DNA of 64,000 nucleotides from positions 2,604,001 through 2,668,000 of the forward strand of contig NZ_CP126267.1 of NCBI RefSeq assembly GCF_001864935.2, given 5' to 3'. The position numbers were made by a program, and so were the translations under genes. The stretch is from Curtobacterium sp. MCBA15_012 (GTDB lineage: Bacteria; Actinomycetota; Actinomycetes; Actinomycetales; Microbacteriaceae). Positions 24,193-33,153 of the stretch are shown piece after piece (positions within the stretch are counted from its first letter, which is position 1; each line of letters opens with the position of its first letter). The notes under the pieces are model-generated. The model searched no databases, was not told where the DNA came from, and saw only the letters and a program-made list of their open reading frames with translations.

Positions 24193-25523
24193 GAGGTGGC
24201 CCCGTGGTCGGCGGCGCGCTCGGCGCGGGCACCGGCACCGGCACCGGCACCGGCACCGCGGTCGTCCGCGATCCGCTCGACCGCCACCGCGAGCGCGTCG
24301 AGCCCGAGTGCGACGTCGTCCTCCGACACGAACTCGTCCGGGTGGTGGCTGATGCCGTCCGGGTTGCGGAGGAAGAGCATCGCCACGTCGGTGACCAACC
24401 CGAGCGACATGGCGTCGTGGCCGGCGCTGGAGAACAGCTCGGCGGGCGCGGACTCCCCCGTCGCGGTGATCCCGGCCCGCACGGCGTCGGTGAGCCGCTC
24501 GGCGCAGAACACGGCGGGCGCGCGGTGCACCTCGGTCGGGGTGACGGTGACGCCACGGCGTGCGGCGATCTCGTCGAAGGCGTCGGTGATCGCGTCCCAC
24601 ACGCGGTCCCGGCCCTCGTCGAACTCACCGCGAAGGTCGACCGCGAACCGGGCGAGGCCGGGTACGACGTTCACGGCGCCCGGTTCGACGGTCATCGTGC
24701 CGACGGTGCCGACGTGCTGTTCGGCACGACAGATCCGTTCGACGGCGAGCGCCGCCTCGGCAGCGGCGAGCAGCGCGTCGTGACGGCGCTCGTACGGGGT
24801 CCCGCCAGCGTGCCGGGCCTCGCCGACGACCTCGACCGAGAACCGTCGGGCGCTCGCGATGCTCGTGACGACGCCGAGCGCCTGCCCGGCCTGCTCGAGC
24901 CAGGGGCCCTGCTCGATGTGCGCCTCGAGGTACCCGACGAGCTGCTCGGGCCGGACGGCTGCCTCGCCGACGCGGGCGGGGTCGAGCCCGAAGTCGGTGA
25001 ACGCCTGGCGCAGCGTGACACCGTCGCCGTCCACGAGGTCCCACCACCCGTCGTCCCAGACCCCGGCGACCGCCGAGGACCCGAGGAGCGCCTTGCCGAA
25101 CCGGGTGCCCTCCTCGTCGGAGAACGCGATCACCTCGAGCGCGAACGGCAGCGGTCCGCCCTCGACGAGCCGGGCGACCGTGCGGATCGCCATGAGGACC
25201 CCGACGACACCGTCGTAGCGCCCGGCGTCGACCACGGTGTCGAGGTGCGAGCCGAGCAGCAGCACGGGTGCGTCCGGCGCGGCGCCCGCGACCCGGCCGT
25301 GCAGGTTGCCGGCGGCGTCCTGCCACGTCTCGAGTCCGGCGTCGCGCATCCACCCGGCGACGATCGCGTCGACCTGGGCGTGCTCGGGTGACAGGTACAC
25401 GCGGGTGATCCGGTCCGGGTCCTGGGACACGGCGGCGAGCGTGTCGCACCAGCGCACGACCGTCGCGGCGTCGGCGAGCGCACGGCGGCTCGCAACCGGC
25501 ACGGTGGCCGTCCGGGGGCTCAC
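24189..25523 (-). CDS. allC: Allantoate amidohydrolase (M20 family)
   Basis: This is 444 aa from GTG. It has the M20/M28 metal site of AllC and N-carbamoyl-amino-acid hydrolases: LLGSHLDTVVDAGRYDGVVGV (His, Asp; about residue 88), FSDEEGTRFGKALLGS (Glu-Glu; about residue 130), LEAHIEQGPWLE (about residue 207), and SSAGHDAMSLGLVTDVAMLFLRNPDGISHHPDEF (C-terminal His). It hydrolyses allantoate to ureidoglycine with release of ammonia and CO2. The C-terminal GAGAGAGAGA run comes from a hexanucleotide repeat. A ureido-amino-acid hydrolase role is the alternative, but operon context favours allantoate. Confidence 0.9.
   Translation of the reverse strand: MSPRTATVPVASRRALADAATVVRWCDTLAAVSQDPDRITRVYLSPEHAQVDAIVAGWMRDAGLETWQDAAGNLHGRVAGAAPDAPVLLLGSHLDTVVDAGRYDGVVGVLMAIRTVARLVEGGPLPFALEVIAFSDEEGTRFGKALLGSSAVAGVWDDGWWDLVDGDGVTLRQAFTDFGLDPARVGEAAVRPEQLVGYLEAHIEQGPWLEQAGQALGVVTSIASARRFSVEVVGEARHAGGTPYERRHDALLAAAEAALAVERICRAEQHVGTVGTMTVEPGAVNVVPGLARFAVDLRGEFDEGRDRVWDAITDAFDEIAARRGVTVTPTEVHRAPAVFCAERLTDAVRAGITATGESAPAELFSSAGHDAMSLGLVTDVAMLFLRNPDGISHHPDEFVSEDDVALGLDALAVAVERIADDRGAGAGAGAGARAERAADHGATS
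24229..24258. repeat. GCACCG hexanucleotide tract (5 copies) in the allC 3' end
   Basis: Five perfect copies of GCACCG encode alternating Gly-Ala near the C-terminus. Length changes by whole units would keep frame. Confidence 0.85.
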
Positions 25524-26836
25524 GCGGACACCGCCGGAGCGGCGACCGCCGCCTGCGCCGCCGAGGCGGGCGGGGCGACCGCACCGGTCGGCTCCGGACC
25601 GGTCGGCTCCGGGGCGGCGACGACACCCGCGTAGACGTCGAGCGCGGCGTCCACCCCGGCACCCTGCGGTACGGCGTGGCCGGCGCGGCGCAGCGTGTGC
25701 TCGAGCGCGGCGAGCGTCGTCACGACGGCGTCCTTCCGCGCGTTGAAGCCCATCGTGCCGATCCGCCACACCCGCCCGTGCAGGGGCCCGAACGAGGTGC
25801 CGATCTCGATCCCGTGGTCCTCGAGCATCGCGGTGCGGACGGCGTCGCCCACCACGCCGTCGGGGATCTCGACGGCGACGACGTTGTGCATCTTGTGCGC
25901 CTGGTCGCCGAACACCGTGAGGCCGAGCGCCTGGACGCCGGAGGTCATCGCCCGCCCGGCGGTCGCGTGCCGCAGCACCGCGGCGTCCTTGCCCTCCTCG
26001 AGCAGGATCCGGGCGCACTCGTTCGCCGCGTAGAGCATCGAGGCGGCCTCGGTGTGGTGGTTCAGCCGCCGCGGCCCCCAGTAGTCGAGGATCATCGCGA
26101 GGTCGAGGTAGTTCGACCGGATCGGGTCGTCGGACACGACGTCGTCGGCCTCGCGGATGCCGGCCTCGACGCTGCGACGGCCCTCGACGACGTCGACGGC
26201 CCGCGGCGACAGCGTGAGCGGCGCCGAGCCGGACGGCCCGCCGAGGCACTTCTGCAGGCCGGCGGTCGCGGCGTCGATCCCCCACGCGTCGACCTCGAGC
26301 GGGTTCCCGCCGACCGAGGCGGTGGCGTCGGTGTACAGCAGCGCGCCGTACCGCTCGCAGATCGCCCCGAGCTCGTCGAGCGGCTGGTTCATCGTGGTGG
26401 ACGTGTCGCCCTGCACGACCGCGAGCACCTTCGGCCGCACCCGGCGCACGGCGTCCTCGACGACGGACGGCGGGAACACCTGACCCCACTCGGTCTCGAT
26501 GGTGTGCACCTCGGCGCCGGCGCGCGTGGCGATCTCGACGAGGAGGTGCCCGAAGCGGCCGAACACCGGGACGAGCACGCGGTCCCCCGGTGCCAGCAGG
26601 GACACGAGCGCCGCCTCGATGCCGGCGCGGGACGTGCCGTCGACGAGCACCGTCGCCTCGTTCGCGGTCCCGAACACCTGCCGGTACAGCGCCTGCGTCG
26701 CGGTCATCGTGCCGGTCATCCACGGGTCGTACTGCCCGACGAGCGGCGTCGCCATCGCGCGGAGCACCCGCGGGTCGGCGTCGATCGGTCCCGGGCCCAT
26801 CAGGAGTCGGGCAGGCGGGTTCACTGGCTGCGTCAT
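25520..26836 (-). CDS. pucG: (S)-ureidoglycine--glyoxylate transaminase (PucG-like)
   Basis: This is a 438-aa fold-type I PLP enzyme of the alanine-glyoxylate aminotransferase family. MGPGPIDADPRVLRAMATPLVGQYDPWM opens it; VLVDGTSRAGIEAALVSLL and VVQGDTSTTMNQPLDELG precede YTDATASVGGNPLEVDAWGIDAATAGLQKCLGGPSG, where the PLP Lys lies in QKCLGGP (about residue 200). RIGTMGFNARKDAVV near residue 370 is the carboxylate-binding region. In Bacillus the PucG enzyme transfers the ureidoglycine amine to glyoxylate, giving glycine and oxalurate. The Ala/Pro-rich tail of about 40 residues is extra. It is coupled to allC and allB by 4-bp overlaps. Confidence 0.88.
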   Translation of the reverse strand: MTQPVNPPARLLMGPGPIDADPRVLRAMATPLVGQYDPWMTGTMTATQALYRQVFGTANEATVLVDGTSRAGIEAALVSLLAPGDRVLVPVFGRFGHLLVEIATRAGAEVHTIETEWGQVFPPSVVEDAVRRVRPKVLAVVQGDTSTTMNQPLDELGAICERYGALLYTDATASVGGNPLEVDAWGIDAATAGLQKCLGGPSGSAPLTLSPRAVDVVEGRRSVEAGIREADDVVSDDPIRSNYLDLAMILDYWGPRRLNHHTEAASMLYAANECARILLEEGKDAAVLRHATAGRAMTSGVQALGLTVFGDQAHKMHNVVAVEIPDGVVGDAVRTAMLEDHGIEIGTSFGPLHGRVWRIGTMGFNARKDAVVTTLAALEHTLRRAGHAVPQGAGVDAALDVYAGVVAAPEPTGPEPTGAVAPPASAAQAAVAAPAVSA

Positions 26837-28245
26837 GGTGCCTCCGTTCCGAGAACAACGCTACCGGAACGTTCGTTACGGACGTGTTGCGGGGTGGTGT
26901 CCGCGCCGGGTCGGTCGAGCAGCGCCCCGCGGACGGCGGTCACACCGGAGGCGGCGGTCGCGACGAGTTCGCCGCGCAGCCACGTCTCGGTCACCGATCC
27001 GAGCGTGCGGTGCCCGGCGAAGGCCGACACCGGGTTGCGGTGCTCGAGCGCCGTGACGTCGACGACGCCCGTGGCGGCGGGGTCGAACACCGCGAGGTGT
27101 GCGACGGCACCCTCCGCGATCCGCCCACGGTCGGACAGGCCGACGAGGTCGGCGGGACCGGTCGTGAACCACGGCACGACGGTCTCGAGCGGTATCCCCC
27201 GCCGCGACGCCTCGGTCCACACGGCGCGGAACCCGACCTGCAGGCCGGCGATCCCGCCCCAGGCGAGCCCCCAGTCGTCGGTCTTCAGGTCGGCCGTGGA
27301 CGGCGAGTGGTCGGTCACGACGCACGAGATCGTCCCGTCGAGGAGCCCCTGCCAGAGCGCGTCGCGGTTCGCGTCGTCGCGGATCGGCGGACAGCACTTG
27401 TACTCGGTCGCACCGTCCGGGATCGCGTCGGCGGCGAACGCCAGGTAGTGCGGACAGGTCTCGGCGGTGATCCGGACGCCCTCGTCCCTGGCGGCCCGGA
27501 TCATCGGCAGCGCGCCCGCGTCGGACAGGTGCAGGACGTGCACCCGCGCACCGGTCGCGCGGGCACCGTCGACCACCCGGCCGATCGCCGACCGCTCGGC
27601 AGCCGGCGGGCGGGTCGCCAGGAAGTCCTCGTAGCGGCCCCCGAGGGCGTCGTGCGGGACGAGGTGGTCCGGGTCCTCGGCGTGCACGATGAGCAGCGCG
27701 TCGATCGACGCGACCTCGGCGATCGCGGCCCGCAGCTGCTCCGGGTCGAGGTGCGGGAACTCGTCGACGCCCGACGGCGCCGTGAAGCACTTGAAGCCGA
27801 ACACCCCGGCGTCGTGCAGGTCGGCGAGCGCTCCGGCGTTCGCGGGCACCGCGCCGCCCCAGAACCCGACGTCGACCGCCACCCGGCCGTCTGCGCTCGC
27901 GCGCTTGACCGTGAGGGCGTCGACGTCGACCGTGGCGGGGATCGAGTTCAGCGGCATGTCGACGATGGTGGTGACCCCGCCGAGCGCGGCGGCGCGGGTC
28001 GCCGAGGCGAAGCCCTCCCACTCGGTGCGGCCGGGTTCGTTGACGTGCACGTGCGTGTCGACGAGCCCGGGCAGGAGCACCTGGACGTCCGGCACGGTGC
28101 GGTCGGTGACCGCCGCGACCTCGGCGTCGACGGGCAGGACCGCGTCGACGCGTCCGTCCCGGACGACGACCGCAGCCGGTCGGAACGCTCCGTCGACCCA
28201 CGCCCGGTGCGCGCGCAGCACCAGGTCGGCCGGGAGGCGCGTCAC
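26833..28245 (-). CDS. allB: Allantoinase
   Basis: This 470-aa cyclic amidohydrolase starts at GTG. LLPGLVDTHVHVNEPGRTEWEGFASATRAAALGGVTTIVDMPLNSIP holds the metal-binding His-x-His (about residue 58) and the allantoinase-type MPLNS. FGFKCFTAPSGVDEFP carries the usual carboxylated-Lys position (about residue 146). HAEDPDHL, VHVLHLSDAGALPMI, ETCPHYLAF and VVTDHSPST (Asp) complete the dinuclear site. It converts allantoin to allantoate. It overlaps the racemase upstream and PucG downstream by 4 bp, so it is in the same operon. Confidence 0.95.
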   Translation of the reverse strand: MTRLPADLVLRAHRAWVDGAFRPAAVVVRDGRVDAVLPVDAEVAAVTDRTVPDVQVLLPGLVDTHVHVNEPGRTEWEGFASATRAAALGGVTTIVDMPLNSIPATVDVDALTVKRASADGRVAVDVGFWGGAVPANAGALADLHDAGVFGFKCFTAPSGVDEFPHLDPEQLRAAIAEVASIDALLIVHAEDPDHLVPHDALGGRYEDFLATRPPAAERSAIGRVVDGARATGARVHVLHLSDAGALPMIRAARDEGVRITAETCPHYLAFAADAIPDGATEYKCCPPIRDDANRDALWQGLLDGTISCVVTDHSPSTADLKTDDWGLAWGGIAGLQVGFRAVWTEASRRGIPLETVVPWFTTGPADLVGLSDRGRIAEGAVAHLAVFDPAATGVVDVTALEHRNPVSAFAGHRTLGSVTETWLRGELVATAASGVTAVRGALLDRPGADTTPQHVRNERSGSVVLGTEAP

Positions 28246-29006
28246 GCCGCCGCCCCGACCGTCGCGCCCGTCGTCCCCGCGCGCTCGAACCCGGCGAGCA
28301 GTCCGGCCATCGGCTTGCGCGGCGGCTCGGCGTACTCGCCCCGCTTGCCGGTCCGCAGCCCGAGGCGCACCAGGGACTCGGCCAGCACGGTCGCCGCGGC
28401 GACGCCGTCGACGACCGGGGCACCGATCGCACGGGACACCTCGGCGCAGAACGACGCCATGCCCGCGCAGCCGAGGACGACGGCGTCGGCACCACCGGCG
28501 ACCACGGCCCGGCAGTGCTCGATGACGAGGTCCCGGGCGCCGGACGCCGGGTCGTCGAGCGCGAGGACCGGGACCTCGCACGCGCGCACCTCCGTCACGA
28601 GGGACGCGAAGCCGTACCGTCCGGCGAGCTCCCACGCGCGCCCGGTCGTGCGCTCCAGGGTCGTGACCACGCCGAAGCGCCGGCCGAGCATCGCCGCCGC
28701 GTGGTACCCGGCCTCGGCGATGCCGACCACCGGCCCGGACGCGAGCTCCCGCGCGGCGTCGAGTCCGGGGTCGCCGAAGCACGCGACGACGTACGCGTCG
28801 ACGCCCTCCTGCTCACCGCGGGCGACCTGTTCGAGCAGCCCGGGGACCGCGAGCGCCTCCTCGTAGTGGCTCTCGATCGAGGCCGGGCCCATCGTGGGGT
28901 GCACGGCCTCGACGACGGTGCCGGGGGCGGCGACCGCCGCCGCTGCGCGGCCGACGGCCGCGGTCATGGCGGCGGTGGTGTTGGGGTTGACGACGCGGAT
29001 GCGCAT
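28242..29006 (-). CDS. Asp/Glu/hydantoin racemase-family protein (allantoin racemase candidate)
   Basis: This 254-aa protein starts MRIRVVNPNTTAAMTA, the signature start of hydantoin/allantoin racemases. The two catalytic Cys are seen in AYVVACFGDPGLDAARE (about residue 77) and ADAVVLGCAGMASFC (about residue 178). In this operon it most likely interconverts R- and S-allantoin so that one allantoinase can use both. GGAAGGA precedes the ATG by about 5 bases. A 232-bp spacer separates it from the permease gene upstream. Confidence 0.88.
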   Translation of the reverse strand: MRIRVVNPNTTAAMTAAVGRAAAAVAAPGTVVEAVHPTMGPASIESHYEEALAVPGLLEQVARGEQEGVDAYVVACFGDPGLDAARELASGPVVGIAEAGYHAAAMLGRRFGVVTTLERTTGRAWELAGRYGFASLVTEVRACEVPVLALDDPASGARDLVIEHCRAVVAGGADAVVLGCAGMASFCAEVSRAIGAPVVDGVAAATVLAESLVRLGLRTGKRGEYAEPPRKPMAGLLAGFERAGTTGATVGAAA

Positions 29007-29238
29007 CGGGGTCCTTCCGGGGTGGAGCGGTGGAGCGGTGGAGGAGCAGTGGAGCGGGTGGACGGGATCGCGACCAGCGTGGCGGAGGCGACCCGCGCCT
29101 CCCGGACCGATCGCGGGTCCTGTGGACGGTGACTGGCGGCACACGGCCTGTGGAGGAACCATCGCGACCGCCGCGACCGTCGCGACCGCCCTGGCGACGA
29201 GGCGGGCGACGACCGTCCCGGGCGCCGCCCGCCCTGCG
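29007..29238. other. 232-bp spacer inside the allantoin locus
   Basis: No gene is visible. It has a short run of GGTGGAGC-like repeats at 29021-29060. Being between two minus-strand operon genes, it could hold an internal promoter or attenuator; nothing specific is recognised. Confidence 0.35.
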
Positions 29239-30801
29239 TCAGTCCCGCCCGGCGGCGGCCCCGTGGTCGACGGTCGGGTCGTCCTCGGCGAGCGCGGGCA
29301 TCTGCGGCGACCGGCGCTCGAGTGCCCAGAACAGGACGAACCCGAGCCCGCAGCCGACGAACCAGCTGTAGTTGCTCAGCCAGGGCAGCACGCCCGTCGC
29401 CGGCGGCAGCACCGCGCACGCGACCGACAGGGCCCCGGCGACGACGAGCGTCCAGACGGCGTTCGGGTTCCACCCGCCGCGGTACCAGTACCGGCCGGTG
29501 GTCGACCGCGTGTACATGTCGTCGACCGCGACGCGCTGCTTCGCGACCACGTAGTACCCGGCGATGAGGATGCCGAACAGCGGGCCGATCAGGGCCCCGA
29601 GGATGCCGAGCGTGTAGAGGATGGCCTGGTCGTTGCCGTACCAGTTCCACGGCGTCAGGAGCACCGACCCCACGGCCGCGATCATGCCGCCCGTCCGCCA
29701 GCTGATCCGGCGCGGGGACACGTTCGAGAAGTCGAACGCGGGGCTGATGAAGTTCGCGACGATGTTGATGCCGACCGTGGCGGTGACGAACGTCAGGCCG
29801 CCGAGCAGGATCGCGAACGGCGCGTCGATCGCCTGCACGGTCTGGATCGGGTCGGTGATGAGCTTGCCGAACACCGGGACGGTCGCGCTCGCGCACAGCA
29901 CCGTGAGCACCGAGAAGAACAGGAAGTTGACCGGGAGGCCCCAGAAGTTGCCGCGCTTCACGGCCCGGAACGAACGGCCGTACCGCGAGAAGTCGCCGAA
30001 GTTCAGCATCGGACCGGAGAAGTAGCTCACGACGATCGCGACCGCCGACAGCATCACCGGGATCGAGTCGCCGAACGACATCGGGGCGCCGGTGTGCAGC
30101 GTGAGCGAGATGTTGCCGATGCCGGCCCGGGCGACCAGGTACACGGCGAGCGCGATCATCACGACGTAGACGGCGGGGCCGGCCCAGTCGATGAAGCGCT
30201 TGATCGCCTCCATGCCCATCGAGAACAGCGCGGCCTGCGCGACCCAGAGGATCGCGTACGAGATCCAGCCGAGCGCGGAGAGCCCGAGGAACGACGGCTC
30301 GAGCAGCCCTGCCGCCCCGGGCACGAACTTCAGGAACACGATGTTCAGCGACTGCGCCGCGAGGAACGTCTGCACGCCGTACCAGGCCATCGCGATGAGC
30401 CCGCGGATGACGGCCGGCACGTTCGCCCCGAGGACCCCGAACACCGCGCGGTTGATCACCGGGTACGGCACACCGGTGCGCTGGGAGGGCTTCGCGACGA
30501 GGTTCGCGAACACCTGCACGACCAGGATGCCGACCACGAGGGCGACGAGGACCTGCCAGCTCGCGATCCCGAGGGCGAAGAGCGACCCGGCGGTGACGTA
30601 CCCGCCGACCGAGTGCACGTCGGACATCCAGAACGCGAAGATGTTGTAGCTCGTCCAGCGCTGTTCGCGCAGCGGGGCGAGGTCCTCGTTGGTGAGCGAC
30701 GGGTCGTACCCGGGCTTGACGACGCCGGCGCCCGCACGGGCGGTCGGCGTCGGGGTGGGGGCGTGGGGCGCGGCGACCGGGGTCGCGATCTCTGTGACCA
30801 A
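29239..30801 (-). CDS. NCS1-family nucleobase/allantoin:cation symporter
   Basis: This is 520 aa. I choose a TTG start at 30801 because GGAGG lies 5 bases upstream; no better ATG or GTG is near. After a polar N-terminus, NEDLAPLREQRWTSYNIFAFWMSDVHSVGGYVTAGSLFALG is the classic NCS1 TM1 region. It is followed by SQRTGVPYPVINRAVFGVLGANVPAVIRGLIAMAWYGVQTFLA (TM3) and about nine more helices. Members carry allantoin, hydantoin, uracil or cytosine. In this locus it is the likely allantoin importer (PucI-like). It lies at the 5' end of the allantoin operon. Confidence 0.88.
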   Translation of the reverse strand: MVTEIATPVAAPHAPTPTPTARAGAGVVKPGYDPSLTNEDLAPLREQRWTSYNIFAFWMSDVHSVGGYVTAGSLFALGIASWQVLVALVVGILVVQVFANLVAKPSQRTGVPYPVINRAVFGVLGANVPAVIRGLIAMAWYGVQTFLAAQSLNIVFLKFVPGAAGLLEPSFLGLSALGWISYAILWVAQAALFSMGMEAIKRFIDWAGPAVYVVMIALAVYLVARAGIGNISLTLHTGAPMSFGDSIPVMLSAVAIVVSYFSGPMLNFGDFSRYGRSFRAVKRGNFWGLPVNFLFFSVLTVLCASATVPVFGKLITDPIQTVQAIDAPFAILLGGLTFVTATVGINIVANFISPAFDFSNVSPRRISWRTGGMIAAVGSVLLTPWNWYGNDQAILYTLGILGALIGPLFGILIAGYYVVAKQRVAVDDMYTRSTTGRYWYRGGWNPNAVWTLVVAGALSVACAVLPPATGVLPWLSNYSWFVGCGLGFVLFWALERRSPQMPALAEDDPTVDHGAAAGRD

Positions 30802-31052
30802 GGCGTCCTCCGTGGGAGTGGCGGCGGGGGTGGGTCCCCGCTCGAGGACGAAGCTATTGAGGCTCCCGACACCGCCCGTTTCCCTCGTGTAACGGTCGTG
30901 TGTCGCGTCGTCCGGTCTGGAACGCCCGTTCCGACCGGTCCCCGGTCCGCCGCGCCTGAGCGGGGCCACAGCCTCTGCGGCTTGCCGCACCGATGGCGCA
31001 GCCGGGGTCCCGGGACGGTCCGGTCCCGCTCCCCGGTGGGGATCATCGGGGG

Positions 31053-31610
31053 ATGACCAGGGGCATCAGGATCGACCACGTCGGCGTCACCGTGCCCGAC
31101 GTCGACGCCGCGACCGCGTTCTTCGTGGCGGCCTTCGACGCCGTCGTCCTGTACGACGTCCGGTCGCGCTGGGAACCGGTCAACGGCACCCCGGAGGCGC
31201 ACCGCTACCTCGGCATCCCGTCGTCGATGGCGCAGGGGGCGATCCGGATGCTCGCGTTCCCGGAGGGTCCCGGCCTCGAGCTGTTCGAGTACGCCGGTCC
31301 CGAGCAGCGCGACGCCGCGGCCCCGTCCGACCTCGGCTGGCAGCACCTCGCCCTGTACGCCGACGACCTCGACGCCGCGCTCGCACGGGTCGAGGCCGCG
31401 GGCGGCGTCCGGAACGCCGACCCCCGACCGCTGCGCGGCGTGGAGGCCGGCGAGGGCAACCGCTTCGTGTACACCCGCACCCCGTGGGGGTCGACGCTCG
31501 AACTGGTCACCTACCCGACGCCGCAGCCGTACCTGCTGCACGCACCGCGCCCGAAGTGGGCGCCGTGGCCGGACGTCGACCAGGTCCGGTTGCTCAGCCC
31601 GGCCCCCTGA
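31053..31610 (+). CDS. VOC-family (glyoxalase-fold) protein
   Basis: This 185-aa protein has two beta-alpha-beta-beta-beta modules. GIRIDHVGVTVPDVDAATAFFVAAFDAVVLYD starts module 1 with a metal-type His, and LGWQHLALYADDLDAALARVEAAGG starts module 2. The Glu in TPWGSTLELVTYP is the usual last metal ligand. It could be a glyoxalase, dioxygenase or epimerase; the substrate is unknown. It starts 252 bp from the divergent permease and may be linked to allantoin use, but nothing proves it. Confidence 0.85.
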   Translation: MTRGIRIDHVGVTVPDVDAATAFFVAAFDAVVLYDVRSRWEPVNGTPEAHRYLGIPSSMAQGAIRMLAFPEGPGLELFEYAGPEQRDAAAPSDLGWQHLALYADDLDAALARVEAAGGVRNADPRPLRGVEAGEGNRFVYTRTPWGSTLELVTYPTPQPYLLHAPRPKWAPWPDVDQVRLLSPAP

Positions 31611-31700
31611 CACCTGCCCTGCCGTCGACGGCGACGGGCTCCGTCCGGCGGGACGCGGTCGGTCCACCCGAGACGCGCGCCGACTCGCGGGGCGGACAGA

Positions 31701-31760
31701 CGGACGGGAGGCCCGGATCACCGCAGCCCGTCCGCTGCGGTGGTCCGGGCCTCCCGTCCG
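31701..31760. terminator. Long bidirectional terminator hairpin (variant of palindrome family)
   Basis: Two 26-base arms (31701-31726 and 31735-31760) pair with a single wobble and an 8-base loop. The arm begins CGGACGGGAGGCCCG, one base different from the dispersed family. It lies between the convergent VOC and VIT1 genes. Confidence 0.85.
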
Positions 31761-31778
31761 ACCTCCGGGGTGCGCCCG

Positions 31779-32510
31779 TCAGAACGCGTGCGTCCCGAGC
31801 AGCGCGCCCGCCGCGTAGGTCGCGGCGAGCGCGAGCGCGCCGCCCACGAGCACCCGCGCGGCCGCACGACCGCGGCGTGCGCCGCCGAGCGTCGCGCCGG
31901 TCGTGCCGGTCACCGCGAGTGCGACGAGCACGGCGACGACCGTGACGGGGACGCGGAGGCCCTCGGGGGCGAGCAGCAGCGCGACGAACGGCAGCAGGGC
32001 GCCCACCGTGAAGGTCGCCGCGGAGACCCAGGCCGCACGCCACGGGCTGACGACCTCGTCCTCGGCGTCGCGCAGGGCGGCGGCGGCCCGACGTCGACGG
32101 ACCTCGGGCCGCGTCAGTTCGCGTGCCACCGCGTCGGCCACCGAGTCGTCGACGCCGAGCGACCGGTAGTGCGCGGCCAGGGTGGGTGCGTCCTCGGCGT
32201 CGGCCTCGAGCTGGGCCTGCTGCGCCGCCTGGCCGGTGCGCTGCGCGTCGCGCGCTCCGCTGACCGAGACGTACTCGCCGAGCGCCATCGACACGGCACC
32301 GCCCACGAGCGCTGCGGTGCCGGCGGCGACGACCGGACCGGTGCTCGCCCCGGCACCCGCGACCCCGACGAGGACGGCGGCGACCGAGACGATGCCGTCG
32401 TTGGCGCCGAGCAGCCCGGCGCGGAGCCAGTTGAGGCGGGCGGCGCTCGCGGCGTCGTCGTGCTCGGAGACGGGGAGCGAGAGGTCCGTTGCGGTCGACA
32501 TGTCGGCCAT
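31779..32510 (-). CDS. VIT1/CCC1-family iron/manganese transporter
   Basis: This 243-aa membrane protein starts MADMSTATD; an internal Met at codon 4 is an alternative. RLNWLRAGLLGANDGIVSVAAVLVGVAGAG is the hallmark of the family (AxxGANDGIVS, with TM1). GGAVSMALGEYVSVSGARDAQ is TM2. A cytoplasmic helical segment with Glu-rich ADAEDAPTLAAHYRS...VARELTRPEVRRRRA follows, then three C-terminal helices. It probably moves Fe2+ or Mn2+ out of the cytosol. No metal regulator is adjacent. Confidence 0.92.
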   Translation of the reverse strand: MADMSTATDLSLPVSEHDDAASAARLNWLRAGLLGANDGIVSVAAVLVGVAGAGASTGPVVAAGTAALVGGAVSMALGEYVSVSGARDAQRTGQAAQQAQLEADAEDAPTLAAHYRSLGVDDSVADAVARELTRPEVRRRRAAAALRDAEDEVVSPWRAAWVSAATFTVGALLPFVALLLAPEGLRVPVTVVAVLVALAVTGTTGATLGGARRGRAAARVLVGGALALAATYAAGALLGTHAF

Positions 32511-32583
32511 CGAACCACCGTCCGGTGGATCGCGCCAGCAAGGGAAGGCTGCCCTGACCGGGGGTTTCCTGGTGAGGTTCGCC

Positions 32584-33117
32584 TTACCTGACCGGCTCGG
32601 GTCCGGTCCGCCAGACCCGGGTCGGACGGCCGCTCAGGGGGTGCGGGAACGGCGGGCCGACGGGCGCGAACCCGGCGCTGCGGTAGAGCGCGACCGCGGG
32701 GGCGTTGTCGTCGAGGGCGTGCAGCTCGCAGCGGTCGTGGCCGGCCGCTGCGGCTGCCTCGACGGCGGCGGCGAGCAGGCGTCGGCCGAGGCCGTGCCCC
32801 TGCGCGTGCGGCGCGACGGCGAGCAGGCTGAGGTACGCGGCGTCGCTCGCCGGGCCGCCACCGGTACCGGGGGCCGACACGAGGGCGAAGCCAGCGACCG
32901 GCGCCGTGCCGTCACGGGTGCCGTCGGGGCGCGGGCCCGCGTCGGCGACGACCAGGGCGACGCGGTCCGCGGCGAACTTGTCGCGGGCACGCTCCCGCAC
33001 CGCGTCCGACGGCGGTTGCCCGTCCCGTGCTGCCACGGCGGCGACCCAGAGCTCGATGCAGGCCACCGCGGTCGTCTGGTCGTCCGCGGTCCGCACGACG
33101 AAGGACGACCCGATCAC
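32584..33117 (-). CDS. GNAT N-acetyltransferase
   Basis: This 177-aa protein has LLAVAPHAQGHGLGRRLLAAAVEAAAAAGHDRCELHALDDNAPAVALYRSAGFAPVG, which contains motif A with Q-G-x-G-x-G for acetyl-CoA (about residue 108) and motif B. It is a typical small-molecule or antibiotic-type GNAT with unknown substrate. It lies 36 bp downstream of the flavin monooxygenase stop on the same strand, so the two may be one transcript. Confidence 0.9.
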   Translation of the reverse strand: MIGSSFVVRTADDQTTAVACIELWVAAVAARDGQPPSDAVRERARDKFAADRVALVVADAGPRPDGTRDGTAPVAGFALVSAPGTGGGPASDAAYLSLLAVAPHAQGHGLGRRLLAAAVEAAAAAGHDRCELHALDDNAPAVALYRSAGFAPVGPPFPHPLSGRPTRVWRTGPEPVR

Positions 33118-33153
33118 CGTTCCACCCTACGCCGGGCCACCCCGCCGACCGGG

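Noticed and set aside
24189..25523. Assignment of the M20 enzyme as a peptidase
   Set aside because: The metal-site blocks match the amidase/hydantoinase branch, and the gene is coupled to allantoinase and PucG, so allantoate amidohydrolase fits better.
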